Source of the DNA: Micrasema longulum
Taxonomy: Eukaryota > Arthropoda > Insecta > Trichoptera > Brachycentridae
DNA length: 64,000 nucleotides
Direction: 5' to 3'
NCBI GenBank assembly: GCA_022494885.1
Contig: JAGVSM010000985.1
Coordinates: 92,409-156,408, forward strand
Of the stretch, positions 20,260 to 31,467 are shown one piece after another. A model generated the notes under the pieces. It was not told the origin of the DNA. It was given only the letters and a program-made list of their open reading frames with translations, and did not search any database. Numbering within the stretch: the first letter of the stretch is position 1; each line of letters opens with the position of its first letter. The position numbers and the translations under genes are program-made.

Positions 20260-20700
20260 TTCTACTTGCCCCCCGATGCTGACGATCACTACAGCGAAAG
20301 CATCTTGGTCCTTGGCGCTACTCCGAGGCCAGGACAACTGCTTGTTGGATGTACTCGCCATAGTGATTCCTGGGAAAATATGACCAGAGTGGTTTCCCGT
20401 TGCCTTCTATGGTGGATTTTTCTGTCGGGGTTACCTTCCCTTAGCTGGTTGGATCTGGTTTGGAGGGGCCAGAAACTCGCATTCCTCTCGTTATCTGCTG
20501 TGATCACACCGTTATGAGTGTGATCCCATTTCCCGGGGTTCGCGACGTGGACGCTAACGAGTAGGACTAGTCAGTAGTGTTGCCGGTGGAATGCGACTGG
20601 GCGTTCGTAGCATTTTATAGAATCACACATTCCAGCAAGATGTGACTCACTGCGACCCTACTGACGGTTCGAACCCCATATTACAGATCACAAGCAACCT
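20260..20700. repeat. Conserved ~400-bp repeat of unknown identity, copy 1
   Basis: Nearly colinear with 59,741-60,160 in the same orientation over about 400 bp. Shared blocks include GATCACTACAGCGAAAGCAT, GTGGTTTCCCGTTGCCTTCT, GGGTTACCTTCCCTTAGCTG, CACACCGTTATGAGTGTGAT and GGACTAGTCAGTAGT. The right end has GGTTCGAACCCC, which on the minus strand resembles a pol III box B. The open frame over it is not conserved in the second copy, so it is probably non-coding. Confidence 0.75.
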
Positions 20701-21370
20701 ACATTACAGATCGCACTAAAAATTGACACGCATGTCTATGACCTTAAAAAAAATTGCAATGTATTGAACGCGGTTCTTTTGAATTACAAATTCCGGGTAA
20801 TATTTGAACATACCAATATCTATACTCGAACAGTATACCAAGAGTCATAATATAAATCCTTTGTTCCGGTAAGCCTGAAACTTATCCACAAAGAACTCCG
20901 CCCTTTCAATATTTACATGAATGCTTATTTTCTCTCCTATTCTTATTTCACTTCATTGAATATCGAATAACTAACCTTCGCTAGATCAACTACTGTTGGA
21001 AGAAAAGTTTTAAGCTGTTTACATTTCAAAGTATAATGCCGATATTATGACGTAGGTATAAATTAATACTGTGGTCCGTCGTGACCTTTAATTCTGTCAA
21101 TTGTTAGTACTCGCTTCAGTAAATAATAAAATCCATAAATCTCATTGTTGAACGCGCGTTGATCAATGAAAATAATTACACGGAACGAACTTACTAATAG
21201 TACCTATACTATATCCCAAAACAACGTCGCATTTAATTAATTGGTCTGTCGTTGCTATAAATTAGTTTTGTGACAGACCTTTAATTAATTTCTAATTGTT
21301 TTAAGTTTTCTGTCAAGTATCTGCTACGGGCTATTCCTAGCTTAAGTGTCACGTGACACGCCTCGCGAAT
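20700..21370. other. No gene seen
   Basis: AT-rich, with no recognised family. Confidence 0.4.
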
Positions 21371-21371
21371 T

Positions 21372-22000
21372 TCATAATTCTATCATTTTTATATACCGCC
21401 TGGTGTCAAGCAATCGGACTAACATCGATGTTGTAAGAAATGCACGCATATGGGAACATACCTTACGATAAAAAATAAACGGGAATTCAGTAAAAATACG
21501 CAAAATTGTATATTTCAATAAAAAAATAATATTATCCCCTTTAAAATACTCGCTATTTGCGGCGATACGTTGATGCCAACGCTTAATCCAATTGTCTATG
21601 CACTTTTCATACGCCTGCAAAGGTATGGCATTTAGCTCTCGCAGCGAATTCTCTTTTATGGCATCAATCGTCTCAAAAGTGGAGTAGTCCTAAATAAAAA
21701 AAGTACCGGAGCGCACCGCCACCACCCACGGTGAAGTGGGAGGGGGAAGGGGGGAGACACAAGTTTAGACTTTTGCCAGTTATCGGCAATAAATACGTTT
21801 GTAGTTATTTCGAATTGTTTGAAGAGACTTAAGTAGATATTTTTTTGAAACGTATTATCTGTTCCTGACCAGAGCCGGAGCGCCGCTCCGCTCAGATAAA
21901 AAGTGCCGGAGCGCCGCTCCGGTGCGCTACGGCCCGACTACACCACTCTCAAAGCGCACAAAAATGGTTTATAGAACACAAAACCGTCGGTTATCGCAAC
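21372..22000 (-). pseudogene. Second mariner transposase relic, split by a MITE
   Basis: The minus strand from about 21,680 reads TIDAIKENSLRELNAIP, then QAYEKCIDNWIKRWHQRIAA and NSEYFKGDN, the C-terminus of a mariner transposase. The codons before it (CGCTTTGAGAC) lie at 21,951-21,960 on the far side of the MITE at 21,681-21,950. The frame therefore runs RFE|TIDA across the insertion. Confidence 0.8.
21681..21950. mobile_element. hAT-like MITE, copy 2
   Basis: Same family as 49,700-49,979: the left end AGTGGAGTAGTCC, GGAGCGCACCGCCACCACC, a central AT-rich part with CGGCAATAAATA, then CCGGAGCGCCGCTCCG and GACTACACCACT. It sits inside the mariner relic. The flanks share CTCAAA, consistent with a partly decayed target duplication. 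Confidence 0.75.
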
Positions 22001-22074
22001 GAACGGCTAACTGTTCGTTACACTTGCGGAAGTTTGATTTGATGTTTATAAAACCGGCCCTTTGATTCTATTTC

Positions 22075-22105
22075 TCCTTCTGGACTATTCTTAATTCTAT
22101 GGTAG
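22075..22105. repeat. Short motif shared with 27.3 and 28.0 kb
   Basis: CTTCTGGACTATTCTTAATT followed by CTATG occurs here, reverse-complemented at about 27,299-27,324, and again at about 28,015-28,041. It may be an element terminus. Confidence 0.5.
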
Positions 22106-22204
22106 CAGCATTCAATGAGGAAATTCAGCGGTTTTTTCAATTTTTTTATTTGTTAATAGACTGTTAAACTAAGCCGAAAAAAATTGATTTAAATTTTATG
22201 TATT

Positions 22205-22275
22205 ATTTGCCTCGTGGTGTAGTGGTCAGCGCGTTTGACTAACATGCGAGAGGCCTCGGGTTCGATAGGTTACTG
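22205..22275 (+). mobile_element. SINE family B, head only
   Basis: GCCTCGTGGTGTAGTGGTCA (box A) and CTCGGGTTCGAT (box B start). The body is missing beyond position about 22,270. Confidence 0.75.
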
Positions 22276-23025
22276 ACAAACATACTTTAAATGAAAAAAA
22301 AATAAAAAATTCAGGCGTTGTCTAGTAAGTAGGGGAAATAAATCAGTCAGATTAATTTCACCAGGATACTAAATGTAAATAATGAGGGTGTGTGTTTAGG
22401 AGTCCTACACCAGTCAAAGTGTAGACAGAAGAAACAGGTATGTATGTAGAATTTACTATTTATTCACATTTAAATACAAGTAAAATATTTTGTCAAATAA
22501 ATGACGGGCATAGTAACGTCCGTGAGAGAGTACTGGAGAGATGTGTTGAACCGGCTGCACTTGAACTACATGCTGGAGCTGATTGACTGCGTCGAGCTGA
22601 CTAGTCGGGCTGACTGGGCAATACCACGCCCTGTGGTCTCTTTATAGGCCACCCTCTTTTGTTCTTCATTTCTCCATGGCGTGGATGAACTGCGGGACAT
22701 TGCTCATATCCAGGCGGGTATGCTCTGTGCCATGCTGTTAGTCTTGCAGAATATTTTTTTATTTTATTTGGGAAACTAACAGATCTACATACATATTTAT
22801 AGTAAACAAACATATTATATAGTGTATAAACTCAGAACTAATAACAGATTTCCACAAAGTATACAAAGTTAGTAAAGAAAATATTTTCCATATTAAATAA
22901 ATACATATAAAAATGTTATTTTCGTGTACTTTTAAATATTTTTCAAAAATTAATGAAATTTTTTTTAAGAACAGTAAGTTATTGCAAATTTTTTTTTTTT
23001 TTTTTAATATTTGCTTTCTTATGAT
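22275..23025. other. No gene assigned; LINE-tail-like sequence at the end
   Basis: 22,500-22,740 is GC-richer and has a plus frame with NRLHLNYMLELIDCVE that I cannot assign. The TTGGGAAACTAACAGATCTA part at 22,770-22,800 resembles 29,540-29,565 and is probably a LINE 3'UTR. Confidence 0.4.
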
Positions 23026-23029
23026 TTAC

Positions 23030-23125
23030 CCAAATATTTAATTTTGAGGGCCATTTTCAACGAGTTTTAAATAACGCACTTTTAGAAAATGGGAATCGAG
23101 TTGGGGTACAGTGGGATTATTTTCG
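23030..23125 (-). mobile_element. SINE family C, truncated
   Basis: The minus strand carries the family C body: ACTCGATTCCCATTTTC, AAAACTCGTTGAAAATGGCC and AAATATTTGGGTAAATCATA. The head is lost or degenerate. Confidence 0.75.
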
Positions 23126-23129
23126 GTTT

Positions 23130-23490
23130 ACAAACAACATTCGCTTTTTATGGATCCCAATCAGATTCTTTTCTTATATTCCTCATAATTTCTTCCCATT
23201 TATTTCCTTTTACTGGATTTTTGGTAATGCTAAAATAATATTACCTGACATTCAATACATTTATGAAAATCGCATTCATGAACAAAGTGCACCCCTGTTG
23301 GTGAAAAGAGCCGAGTTTGACATTTGCAAAAAGAATTCAATATTTGAAAATAAATTATTATATGTTTTGGAATTGAACCATAAACAACTACCTAGGTACC
23401 AACTTATCGATGAAAAGTCTTTTTGTATCGATGAAACGTTCGAGCAGGACAACATCTGTCGGGTCTACTAGTTTAATATATCTTGGTATT
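23130..23490. other. No gene seen
   Basis: No recognised coding motif. Possibly an old, unassigned element. Confidence 0.35.
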
Positions 23491-23492
23491 TA

Positions 23493-23745
23493 TTCCGCCT
23501 CGTGGTGTAATGGTCAGCACATTTGCCTACCATGCAAGAGGTCTCGAGTTCGATTCCCGACAGGGTTAATATGAAATATTTATTCAAAAGGGTGTTTTCA
23601 CACCAGAATATTTCATAGTCCCTGGACTGGTACCTGAAGCGTAAGACTGATCATCTTACCTTCATGTAACAAAAATGATCAAGGTACGCTGCGATTGGTG
23701 TACCAATGCAGTGCCCTATGGGAAAGGGAATGATGATGGTATTGA
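23493..23745 (+). mobile_element. SINE family B, full length
   Basis: Box A TCGTGGTGTAATGGTCAG, box B CGAGTTCGATTCCCGAC, the body with TAGTCCCTGGACTGGTACC and CTTACCTTCATGTAAC, and the 3' part TTGGTGTACCAATGCAGTGC, then GGGAATGATGATGG. The 3' end lacks the ACCATTAGGTGC block found in other copies. Confidence 0.85.
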
Positions 23746-24080
23746 TTTAAAATTTATTCAGCGCCTCTTCCAGGTAAAAATTCTGCCAAAGAAAATCGAG
23801 AAGCCCGGAAACGGACGCAGCAACCTCCTATAACAAACGTTTTGAGGGTGCAGCGGTGGATCTGACTAGGACACGTGCTGCAGATGCCTTTTCTTCACAC
23901 CTACAGGCTCCCGCCTTTCTGAAGACCGTCGATGTCCATATTTCAGCTTTATCTGGCGGAACTGCCGAGAGTACTGGTCTCCTGGAGGTGATAAAGGAAA
24001 GAAAGAAGAAATATCAATCGTGTTATTTTTTCATGCAGTGTGGATTTTCGCCATGGTGTGAAATGGGTCAATCACGCAGT
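23746..24080. other. Open frame of unknown nature
   Basis: The plus frame 23,856-24,092 is open, but its translation matches nothing I recognise. It could be part of the element starting near 24,081. Confidence 0.3.
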
Positions 24081-24388
24081 AGAGGTGGGTAAGACTCTGT
24101 CACTGAAAAGATACGTGTCTCTTGATCTATATCTTTTAAGTGACCGAATCCTTTAAGTAGTCCAATCGAACTAATGTATCTTTTGCTCATTTGGCTCATT
24201 TAGGTCATCATATCTTCGCATCTTTCGCATCTTCGTATCATTTGTATCATCGCATCTTGAATTCATCGCATCGCAAATTGAGAGTATCCACAGAAATTTT
24301 ATTGAAATCGAGCTGGAAATGCATTTATAAACTATTGCTTGAAAATGTAAAAATGTGGCTTAGTCAAAATCACGCATTTTTACCAATG

Positions 24389-24480
24389 CAAGTACAGGGT
24401 GTTCTTTAAACCCTGTCACATCCGAAACCACGATGATCAGTATAGGCAAGAAGACATATAAGCATATTTAAAAAAATATT
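24389..24480 (-). repeat. Repeat end matching 1-104 in reverse
   Basis: TACAGGGTGTTCTTTAAACC, then CCGAAACCACGATGATCAGT, are the complement of the window start. Confidence 0.7.
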
Positions 24481-24767
24481 TAAAAAGAAGAAAATTTTTC
24501 AAAATAAATTATTAAAAAAAAACAAATGGTTGCTTACGTTGTTCTATGACAGTTCTTCCAATTGGTTCATTTACGGTGACCAAACCAGATATCCTTCAAA
24601 GCTCTCATATCATTGCATGGTTCATATGAACCAGTGACGTCATTCAAAGTAGTGCATTTTTATTTTTTTTTTTTTTTTCGTACATCTTTGAGAAATTTTA
24701 CAGTACAATTTAATGCTCTAATTTTTACCGCGCGCAAGAAAACATTTTTGTATCCAATTTCCCGTAG

Positions 24768-24818
24768 GGCTGAATGCAGTGTCCTATGCACAATTAGATG
24801 CGGAAAGGGAATTATGAT
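24768..24818 (+). mobile_element. SINE family B, 3' tail only
   Basis: AATGCAGTGTCCTATGCACA then ATTAGATGCGGAAAGGGAAT. Confidence 0.65.
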
Positions 24819-25449
24819 TAAATAATATATATTAAAAAAATTTAAAAATGATTGCTGGTTTTGTATGGAAAAATATTAATTATTTCAATATTTTTAGTAG
24901 GGTTTATTTACAAAGAGAATATTTCTTTACATGTATAAATATTAAGCTGTATACTTTGTTTTACTTCTTTTAAATATTTTTCGATGATAGGGTAAAAGTG
25001 TTTACAAGAGTAGCCCCTGAACACGTTTTAAATAAATACAAAAAAGTACAATAAATGTCAATCCACCCTAGTTTTATCATGCTGTTTGGATTAAAAGGAT
25101 TTGTGTTAATTAGGCCTATGTGTTCAATAAACAAACACTTGTACACTTCGGAAATGTTTATAGATAGAGCAAATGACTATGTATGCGTCGCCTCAACTTA
25201 AATAATTTACCTGTACTTAACCTATCTACTAACTACGCATACCGTATGGTGACACGGAATACAGACGTAGCGAACGAATGAACTAAATGAGCTAGATATA
25301 TAAAAGATACGAACGATTCAAAAGATCCGAATGACACAAAGATCCGAATGACGCGAAAATTCATTTAGTTCGGCGATCTTTTCGTTCGTGAACTAACTGA
25401 CCGAAATGAAAGAAACATATCTCTAGTTCAATAGTGGAGCTGGTAGAAG

Positions 25450-25950
25450 TAAAATGGATTGTCTCATTCACCCAAACCAATATTGAATCAACTGCTCCAC
25501 TAGTGTATGGGTTTTTCTTCTTTTCATTGTGCGTTTTGTAATATAAATAATATAGATGTACATAAATTAATTATAAACATAAATACGAAGTGTTTAAAAC
25601 TGTGTGAACATTTTGTTAATTATCTCTGTTTATAAGGTTAGTCGTCTTTGTTTATTCTCAAATGTAAGAATATTTAAAAAAAAGTATATTGTTAAGTGTC
25701 CTCGGCACGGGTAACCCCAGTGAGGTCACATTATTTTATTATTAATTATAGTTTGTAAGAGAAAAATATGAATAAATAAATATTTCCGACCTTGTCAGTA
25801 TGACCGGGTCGTTCGCGAACTACACATGTCATGTAGTGTACTCGCGGTCCGTATGTGCACGGCAGCTAGTTTCCACGGATGTATTTTATGCAAATCAAAC
25901 GGAAAATAAAGTAACAGTATGAGGGAAAACAAATTTATTACTAAATAGCA
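25450..25950. other. No gene seen; dispersed CCTCGGCACGGG motif
   Basis: CCTCGGCACGGGTAACCCCAG at about 25,700 also occurs at 37,932-37,955 and reversed at 39,475-39,500, so it is a dispersed element end. The rest is the 3' flank of LRR1. Confidence 0.45.
25934..25939 (-). terminator. Polyadenylation signal of LRR1
   Basis: AATAAA on the minus strand, 15 bases after the LRR1 stop codon. The 3'UTR would be very short if this one is used. Confidence 0.6.
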
Positions 25951-25954
25951 TAAA

Positions 25955-28900
25955 TCAGAAGCGTCTCCCGACGGTGATGCGGGAGCAGGCGGCCGAGCAG
26001 CTGAAACAGGAGAAGGCCACGAGGGAGTCCAAGGCGCAGTCCAGGGTCACGCTCGGGAACCAGGACCTGAGGGGCAGCACCTGTATACCGGGCTCCCCCG
26101 CTTCAGGCACGGGGGCGCCACACGCCGCGCAGCCCGCCGCGCCGTCCAGCAGCGCCACCAGCGTGAGGGGCAGGGCTCCGCGCGAGTAGGGCAGCGCACG
26201 GCGCAGCGCAGTGGCCGCGGCCAGCTGTACGAGGGGGCGCGCGCCGGACAACGGGGCGGGGGCGCAGGCGGTGGCCGCGTTGAGGAACCCGTTGCCGGAG
26301 ATGTCGAGCTGCTGCAGGTGCAGGAGCAGCAGGGCCCCCGGGAGGCAGCGCAGCTCGTTGTTGGAGACCGACAAATACCTGGAGAATATACATAAAAGGT
26401 CTACACAACGTCACCCCAATGCCGAATTCCAGAAACACAGCTCTAAAAATGTATATTTATGATATTTGTTTTTTTTTTCAAAGAACCATTTAAGAACCAC
26501 TCGAACTTTAAATTTAAATAAAACAAGTTGTATGTGAGATATTATATTTTTTATTTTATTTGAAAGAGTATTCAATTACACTATAAATGGAATATGATAT
26601 TAGGCAAATGGCCAGCGCGGTTTTGCTGGATAGCACGTATTTAAGAGGTCCAATTTTCAATGACACAACCACATAAATTGGGCTTGATATCATTGATGGC
26701 ATTTTTTATGTTGACGTTTAAGGCATCAAACGTCCGTGGCTTATTCGCATAGACCAGTGATTTAACGTAGTCTCACAAGAAAAAGTTTAATGGCGTTAAA
26801 TCACACATTCTCGGTGGCCAGTTGACGTAGCCGAAACGCAAGATAACTATGCTGCCGAATTTATTCATGCGGAAGATCCATTGTTGTATGCGTTGTGTGG
26901 CATGTAGCACTGTCTTTATGAAACCATATGTCAATGAGATCCATATCTTTCAATTAAGGCCACAAAAATTGGTTATTATTGACCTGTACCTCTCTCTGTT
27001 GACAGTTATGGCATTGCCAGCATCATTTTGGAAGTAGTACAGGCCAATGACCCCGCCGGAGCAAATCCACACCCAAACAGTGGCTTTTTCTGGATGCATT
27101 CCCAGCTGATGGATCAAAATGGGCCAAATCGCTGAAGATTATTTCCCTAATGAACGTACCCTGAACTGAGCACTAATTTTGATAGTAAAGTTCAATGATT
27201 TGCACAGATAACTCAACTGTTACTTTCCATGATGATTTGCCCAACATTAATTATTACAACCTCTAAATTTGACAGCTGTAGGTAAACCAACATGACCGCA
27301 TAGAATTAAGAATAGTCCAGAAGGAGCGAAGAATCATATTTGAATACATCGGACTGTGCCCAAAAATTCCCCCACTTTGCCCCACTTACGCCGCGCGCAT
27401 GCATATAGTCGCCACATAATGTTGCTAGATCGCGAAAAATATAACCAAAAACACAAATGTAAAATAGTTATATTTTTTAAAATAAGCAATTCGTTAATTT
27501 CTCTAAAATTTTATTGTACACGCAAAACATTGATTGACACAACAGACTAGATAAGTAAAGGGTCATTTAATAAAAGTAATTGAATTAATGAACTTTAAAC
27601 TTTAAATATAAAACAGATTTTATTTTACATAAAACTGATATTTTTATGTTATTTGAAATAATATTTGATGAAAAGTAGCGTAAAAAATTGACTACCCTGG
27701 CAACACTAACAAAATGTCCATTTTGTTTTCTTTGACAATCTGACAGGTGGAAAAAAAAAATTTTTTTTAGTAATGCATTAGCTACTTATACATGCATTCG
27801 CTACTTATACGTGCATTCGCTACTTACACATGCATTCTGTTTCTTGTTGATCCCAGCAGCATTTCTACACTTGAGAATGTCACAACACAGCATAGTTGAA
27901 TTCAAATCGGGAGTTGTGTACTAAGCAACGTCTACAAAGAAACTAATGGGTCAAAACGTAAAACTACTCCTTTAAGAGTAGTTTAGTCGCCTTCCGTTTG
28001 ATGTGCGTATGCGGTTTCTGGACTATTCTTAATTCTATGCATGACAGCTATACTCTGTCAATGTTCGAGCGCCCCTATAAGAAAACCCGATAGTTGTGTA
28101 GAACGCAGGTTTGATGTTTGTTGGTAGGGTAATAGATAATTATTTAACAATATTCCTATAGCCCACTCCTGTCTAAATTTAGAAGCGCAAATTATCGAAT
28201 TTCAACCCCTCAGCCCTCACTCCATACTTCCACAAACACAAAATACAACTTGACATAATGACTTGATTTATTACCTCCATATATATATTAGATTTAGTAG
28301 GCACAGTTAAAATTATAGGATAGGATAATATTCATGACTAAATGCCTTGATAAGGAAGCTTGTGTAGTTTCAAAACCGGTCGGTAAATAAATAATTTAAC
28401 AAATAGTGATCAATAAGTATCTTTTTTAAATGATCCCCTGTAAGTTGGATTTGATCCGATATTTCGGCTACCATTACGGGAGCCATCTTCAGGTTAAACT
28501 GTGTGTTTTGCAGAAAAAAAAATTGTTTACGTACTAGTAATTTGTACTGTGTCGCAGTCGGCAGCGGGCACATTCCGTGTCATTTTCTGTAGTGTGTAGT
28601 GCCGGGAACCATGTTGAGTTTAATTTCATAAAAAGCATAAAATATTTTTTCAAAATCCCTTTTGTATTTTGCATAATGTTTATTATTTTATATTTAAACA
28701 CCGTAAATAAGATGTACACACATCAGCCTAATGCTGCCAGTGTATTTATAATAATATTAAAATTCAATTGAGTAGGCAGTAGGCGATCTTTATATTATAA
28801 TGAAAATAACACTAACTGTAGCGCAGACATGCGGTTGATTCCCGGTGGGAGAGTTTGGAGGCAGTTATTGTCAAGTTGGAGAGTCACGAGCTTCTTCAGG

Positions 28901-31120
28901 CGGACTATGTTGGGCGGCAGAGCAGGGCCCAGTGTGTTGTCTCCAATATCCAGGAACCGGAGAGAATTCCTCATCTGCTAAGACAAAAACACTATACTAA
29001 TAATTTATTCATATATTTTGAGCGAGTAGCTTAAAGTTGATATGATCGGTACCTTTAGTAGTAATGGGTAAGCTTTTTAGCCGAGCGTGATAAAATTCTG
29101 AAATAAATCTGGCTAGTCCTAGTAAATGAAAGAATTTTGATTTTAAACTCTTTATTTATTATTATTAAAAATCAAAAATAAACCATTATTTACATAAGCG
29201 ACATTTTTATTGCTGAATGGCATTTGTCAAATCTTCAATCGAAGGTTGGTATTTCGTAAAGTTTCTTTTTTATTTTTTTTAAATTATGGAAATAGGAAAA
29301 TGATGATACTGAGAAGAGGTTTAGGGTGATGCCAGGTTTTGAATAGCTTTTGCTAAGTTTTTTTTTAATAGGCTGATTCTAGGAACGGAATGGACTTATA
29401 ATGAAAATGTCACGAAAGAGCTCCTCCGTATGAGCTGCTATAGAATGGCCGGTGGAGGGGTAGCGACGGCTCAGGTTTAAAAAATCGGACTTGGCTTTCT
29501 AACTGGAGAGAGCTAATTTATTTTTTTATTTATTTTATTTCATTGGAAAGCCAACAGACATTTATACATTTATAAGAATCAATTATACCATAAATACATA
29601 TCATAAAGTCCAATTAGAGGCCTCCACATAATATTGTTATTGTAAATGTTGTCACATAAAAATTATACATAACATAAAATAACTAATCATACAAAACTTA
29701 TAATATTACTAGAAATGTAAATGAATTTGGAGAGTAAACGGTGTAGGTACTGACCTCAGGATGCTCCAACCACCTCCATTCAAGATCTGCCCCCAGAGAG
29801 TTCCCCTGGAGGTGCAACTCCTTCAGCTGCGGTAAGGAACCTGAGGAACTCGTTGCTATTACTTACATTAAATAATCAATAATAATTTTCAATCACAAAA
29901 AACATGATTATATTAAGTCCGGTCACCGGTGAAACACAGTTGAAAGTGGTTAGAAAGTGGAAAAATTACAATTTCCATCGAGAAATGCCAGTAAAAAATA
30001 AACTCAATCTGCTAAATACATATTAGGTTAAAAATGTTATTGTCGAAATTAAAAATTACAGTTAAAAAATAAAACAAAACAAAAACATTTATTCATTTCG
30101 GGTCATTCATTTATGATCGGGTTGTGGTCCCGTGGCTAGTGTCTCGGACTCACGGACCAAAGGTCGGTGGTTCGAATCCCACTCTACCCCAACTTGATTT
30201 CATTTTCTAATAGTGAGTTATTTACAACTCGTTGAAAATGGCCCTCAAAATGAAATATTTGGGTAAATCATAAGAACGAAAATATTTCTTTTTTCAAAAA
30301 AAAAAAAAAAATATTTTATAGGGTAATTCAACAAAGATACATACTCGAAAACAAACAATTTGTGGGTATTAGTCAATACAACTTCACATGCTTATATACG
30401 TGGGGTTCATGTCCATGATCAGGAGTTGTTGGTAAATCCACCTGGTCCATGAAGAAGCATAGAAATTGAAAAAATAAAATTTCCCCGCACGGTCCAGGAC
30501 AGGGGCGAGTGCGAGCTTATAAAGATAGTAGAATGACGGTCAATACCTAGTTCGGGCGGCAGCTTCCGCAGACGGTTGTGGCTCAGGTCCAGCGTGGCGA
30601 GGCTCCGCAGAGACAGGATCTCGCGGCGGAAGGCGCTCAGCGCGAGCCCGCGCGCGCGCAGCACCGTCAGCCCCCGCGGCAGCCCGCGCAGCGGCCACTT
30701 GGACACCTCCGCGATGCTCAGCTTCGTGGGCTCCGACTTCTCCGCCGCGGCCGACACATTACACAACTTGAACTCCTTCAGAGCCTCCGCATTTCCCTCC
30801 AAAACCAACTTCAAAACTTTCAAAAACGACTTTAACCGCACGGCATCCGACTTAATACACAAATCATTAGGCGGATTTTTAAATCGAATCGTCGCCTTCC
30901 CTTCGTTACAAAACTTCGTAAAAACCTTTTCAATATTTCCATTTACCGCATACCTCACCCCGTGTTTGTTGACGTTTGAAAAGTGTAAAATAAAATACGC
31001 ATTTTTGTTTTTGGGTTCTTGGCCGAGTGCTAGTGTCGATTTGGCAGGACGCGTTTTACCACAAACACTTGATGAAGTTATTAAACGATTAACAATACCA
31101 ACTTCGCATTGTAGTTTCAT
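25955..31120 (-). CDS. LRR1: Leucine-rich repeat protein 1 (CUL2 ligase substrate receptor), complete, 4 exons
   Basis: Coding exons (minus): 31,120-30,547; 29,840-29,755; 28,974-28,817; 26,378-25,955. They join in phases 1, 0 and 2 with GT/AG borders and give 413 aa, one fewer than I recall for human LRR1 (414). The start MKLQCEVGIVNR matches the family N-terminus. Residues 1-~110 form the N-terminal domain (FTKFCNEGKATIRFKNPP). Leucine-rich repeats follow from about 165 to 300 (LATLDLSHNRLRKLPPELG, LKELHLQGNSL, LRFLDIGDNTL, LVTLQLDNNCL, YLSVSNNELRCLPG, LQQLDISGN). A Cys-containing C-terminal domain follows (RRALPYS, CAACG, FSCFSCSAAC). In animals LRR1 is the receptor of the CUL2 ubiquitin ligase that unloads the replicative helicase at termination. 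Exons are GC-rich and introns AT-rich. An alternative acceptor 3 nt upstream of exon 3 would add one Gln. Intron 3 carries a transposase relic. Confidence 0.93.
26580..27340 (-). pseudogene. Tc1/mariner-superfamily transposase relic in LRR1 intron 3
   Basis: The minus strand reads HPEKATVWVWICSGGVIGLY, then NAITVNRERYRSIITNF, RFGYVNWPPRMCDLTPLNFF (the CDLTPL motif with the last catalytic Asp), KPRTFDALNVNIKNAI, and QQNRAGHLPNIIF. This is the HPEKVTVW...NWPPRSCDLTPLDYF type of transposase common in arthropods. Many stops and the loss of the central Asp context (FHKDSATCHT) show it is dead. Confidence 0.85.
27350..27720 (+). repeat. Dispersed repeat, inverted partner of 3,225-3,880
   Basis: Contains CCCCACTTACGCCGCGCGCA, GTAAAGGGTCATTTAATAAA and GGCAACACTAACAAAATG, which match the minus strand of 3.2-3.9 kb in order. 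Confidence 0.6.
27780..27837. repeat. 19-bp tandem repeat, three copies
   Basis: The unit GCTACTTATACATGCATTC is repeated three times with one or two changes each. Confidence 0.85.
28355..28520. repeat. Two retroelement-terminus-like motifs in LRR1 intron 3
   Basis: AAGGAAGCTTGTGTAGTTTC and AAAACCGGTCGGTAAA (28,355-28,388) match 42,113-42,155 in reverse. GATATTTCGGCTACCATTAC with GGGAGCCATCTTCAGG (28,460-28,495) is the motif seen at ends of some Penelope-like elements. No coding part is present. Confidence 0.45.
29156..29740. repeat. LRR1 intron 2, LINE-tail-like sequence
   Basis: 29,515-29,730 (TTATTTCATTGGAAAGCCAAC onward) looks like a LINE 3'UTR similar to 22,760-22,830. Otherwise no feature is seen in the intron (28,975-29,754). 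Confidence 0.35.
30117..30275 (+). mobile_element. tRNA-derived SINE, family C, in LRR1 intron 1
   Basis: GGTTGTGGTCCCGTGGCTAG (box A region), GGTGGTTCGAATCCCACTC (box B), body to AAATATTTGGGTAAATCATA. It is antisense to LRR1 and the best-preserved family C copy. Confidence 0.85.
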
Positions 31121-31325
31121 TTTTAATTTATATTTGTTGTTTTAGTTTCGGCTAAACATACATTATTATTGTTGTCATTGTAGATATTGACAATATGACA
31201 TGTGTTGACACTGATGACAGTTGGATAAATTAAAATTTTCTTCTCTTCTTCTTTTTTAATAATTGAGTGCTGCCAACGGTAAAATACAAGAATTAGTTAG
31301 GTTGATCAGGCGATCTTTTTTTTTA

Positions 31326-31331
31326 TTTATT
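31326..31331 (-). terminator. Polyadenylation signal of sulfiredoxin
   Basis: AATAAA on the minus strand (overlapping AATAAATAAA), about 140 nt after the sulfiredoxin stop codon and about 205 nt before the LRR1 start codon. Confidence 0.6.
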
Positions 31332-31467
31332 CAGGTATTTTACACATTTATCTTACCAAAACATGATAATAGATGGATTGAAAATTCTTAACTTATATTG
31401 ATCATTATTAACATTTGGGTGTTTCGCTCCCTGGAGCAATAATAGGTGTTGTCTCTCTGAGAGTTCG

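Larger units (their letters stand above)
24081..25445. mobile_element. Candidate hAT-like element with repeated ATCTT/GATCC termini
   Basis: The left part (24,081-24,300) has repeated motifs such as CATCTTCGTATCATTTG and CATATCTTCGCATC. The right part (25,300-25,445) has GATCCGAATGAC twice, and ends AAAGAAACATATCTCTAGTT. The outer ends, AGAGGTGGGTAAGACTC and (complement) CTAGAGATATGTTTCTTTC, are only loosely alike. The extent and class are inferred. It also contains the repeat end at 24,389-24,480 and a SINE B tail at about 24,768-24,815. Confidence 0.4.

Noticed and set aside
20170..20517. 115-codon open frame over the ~400-bp repeat
   Set aside because: The reading frame is not preserved in the second copy at 59.7 kb, although the DNA is.
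30576..31145. Long plus-strand open frames over LRR1 exon 1
   Set aside because: They are antisense shadows of a GC-rich exon. The minus strand gives a clear LRR1 match with proper splice borders.
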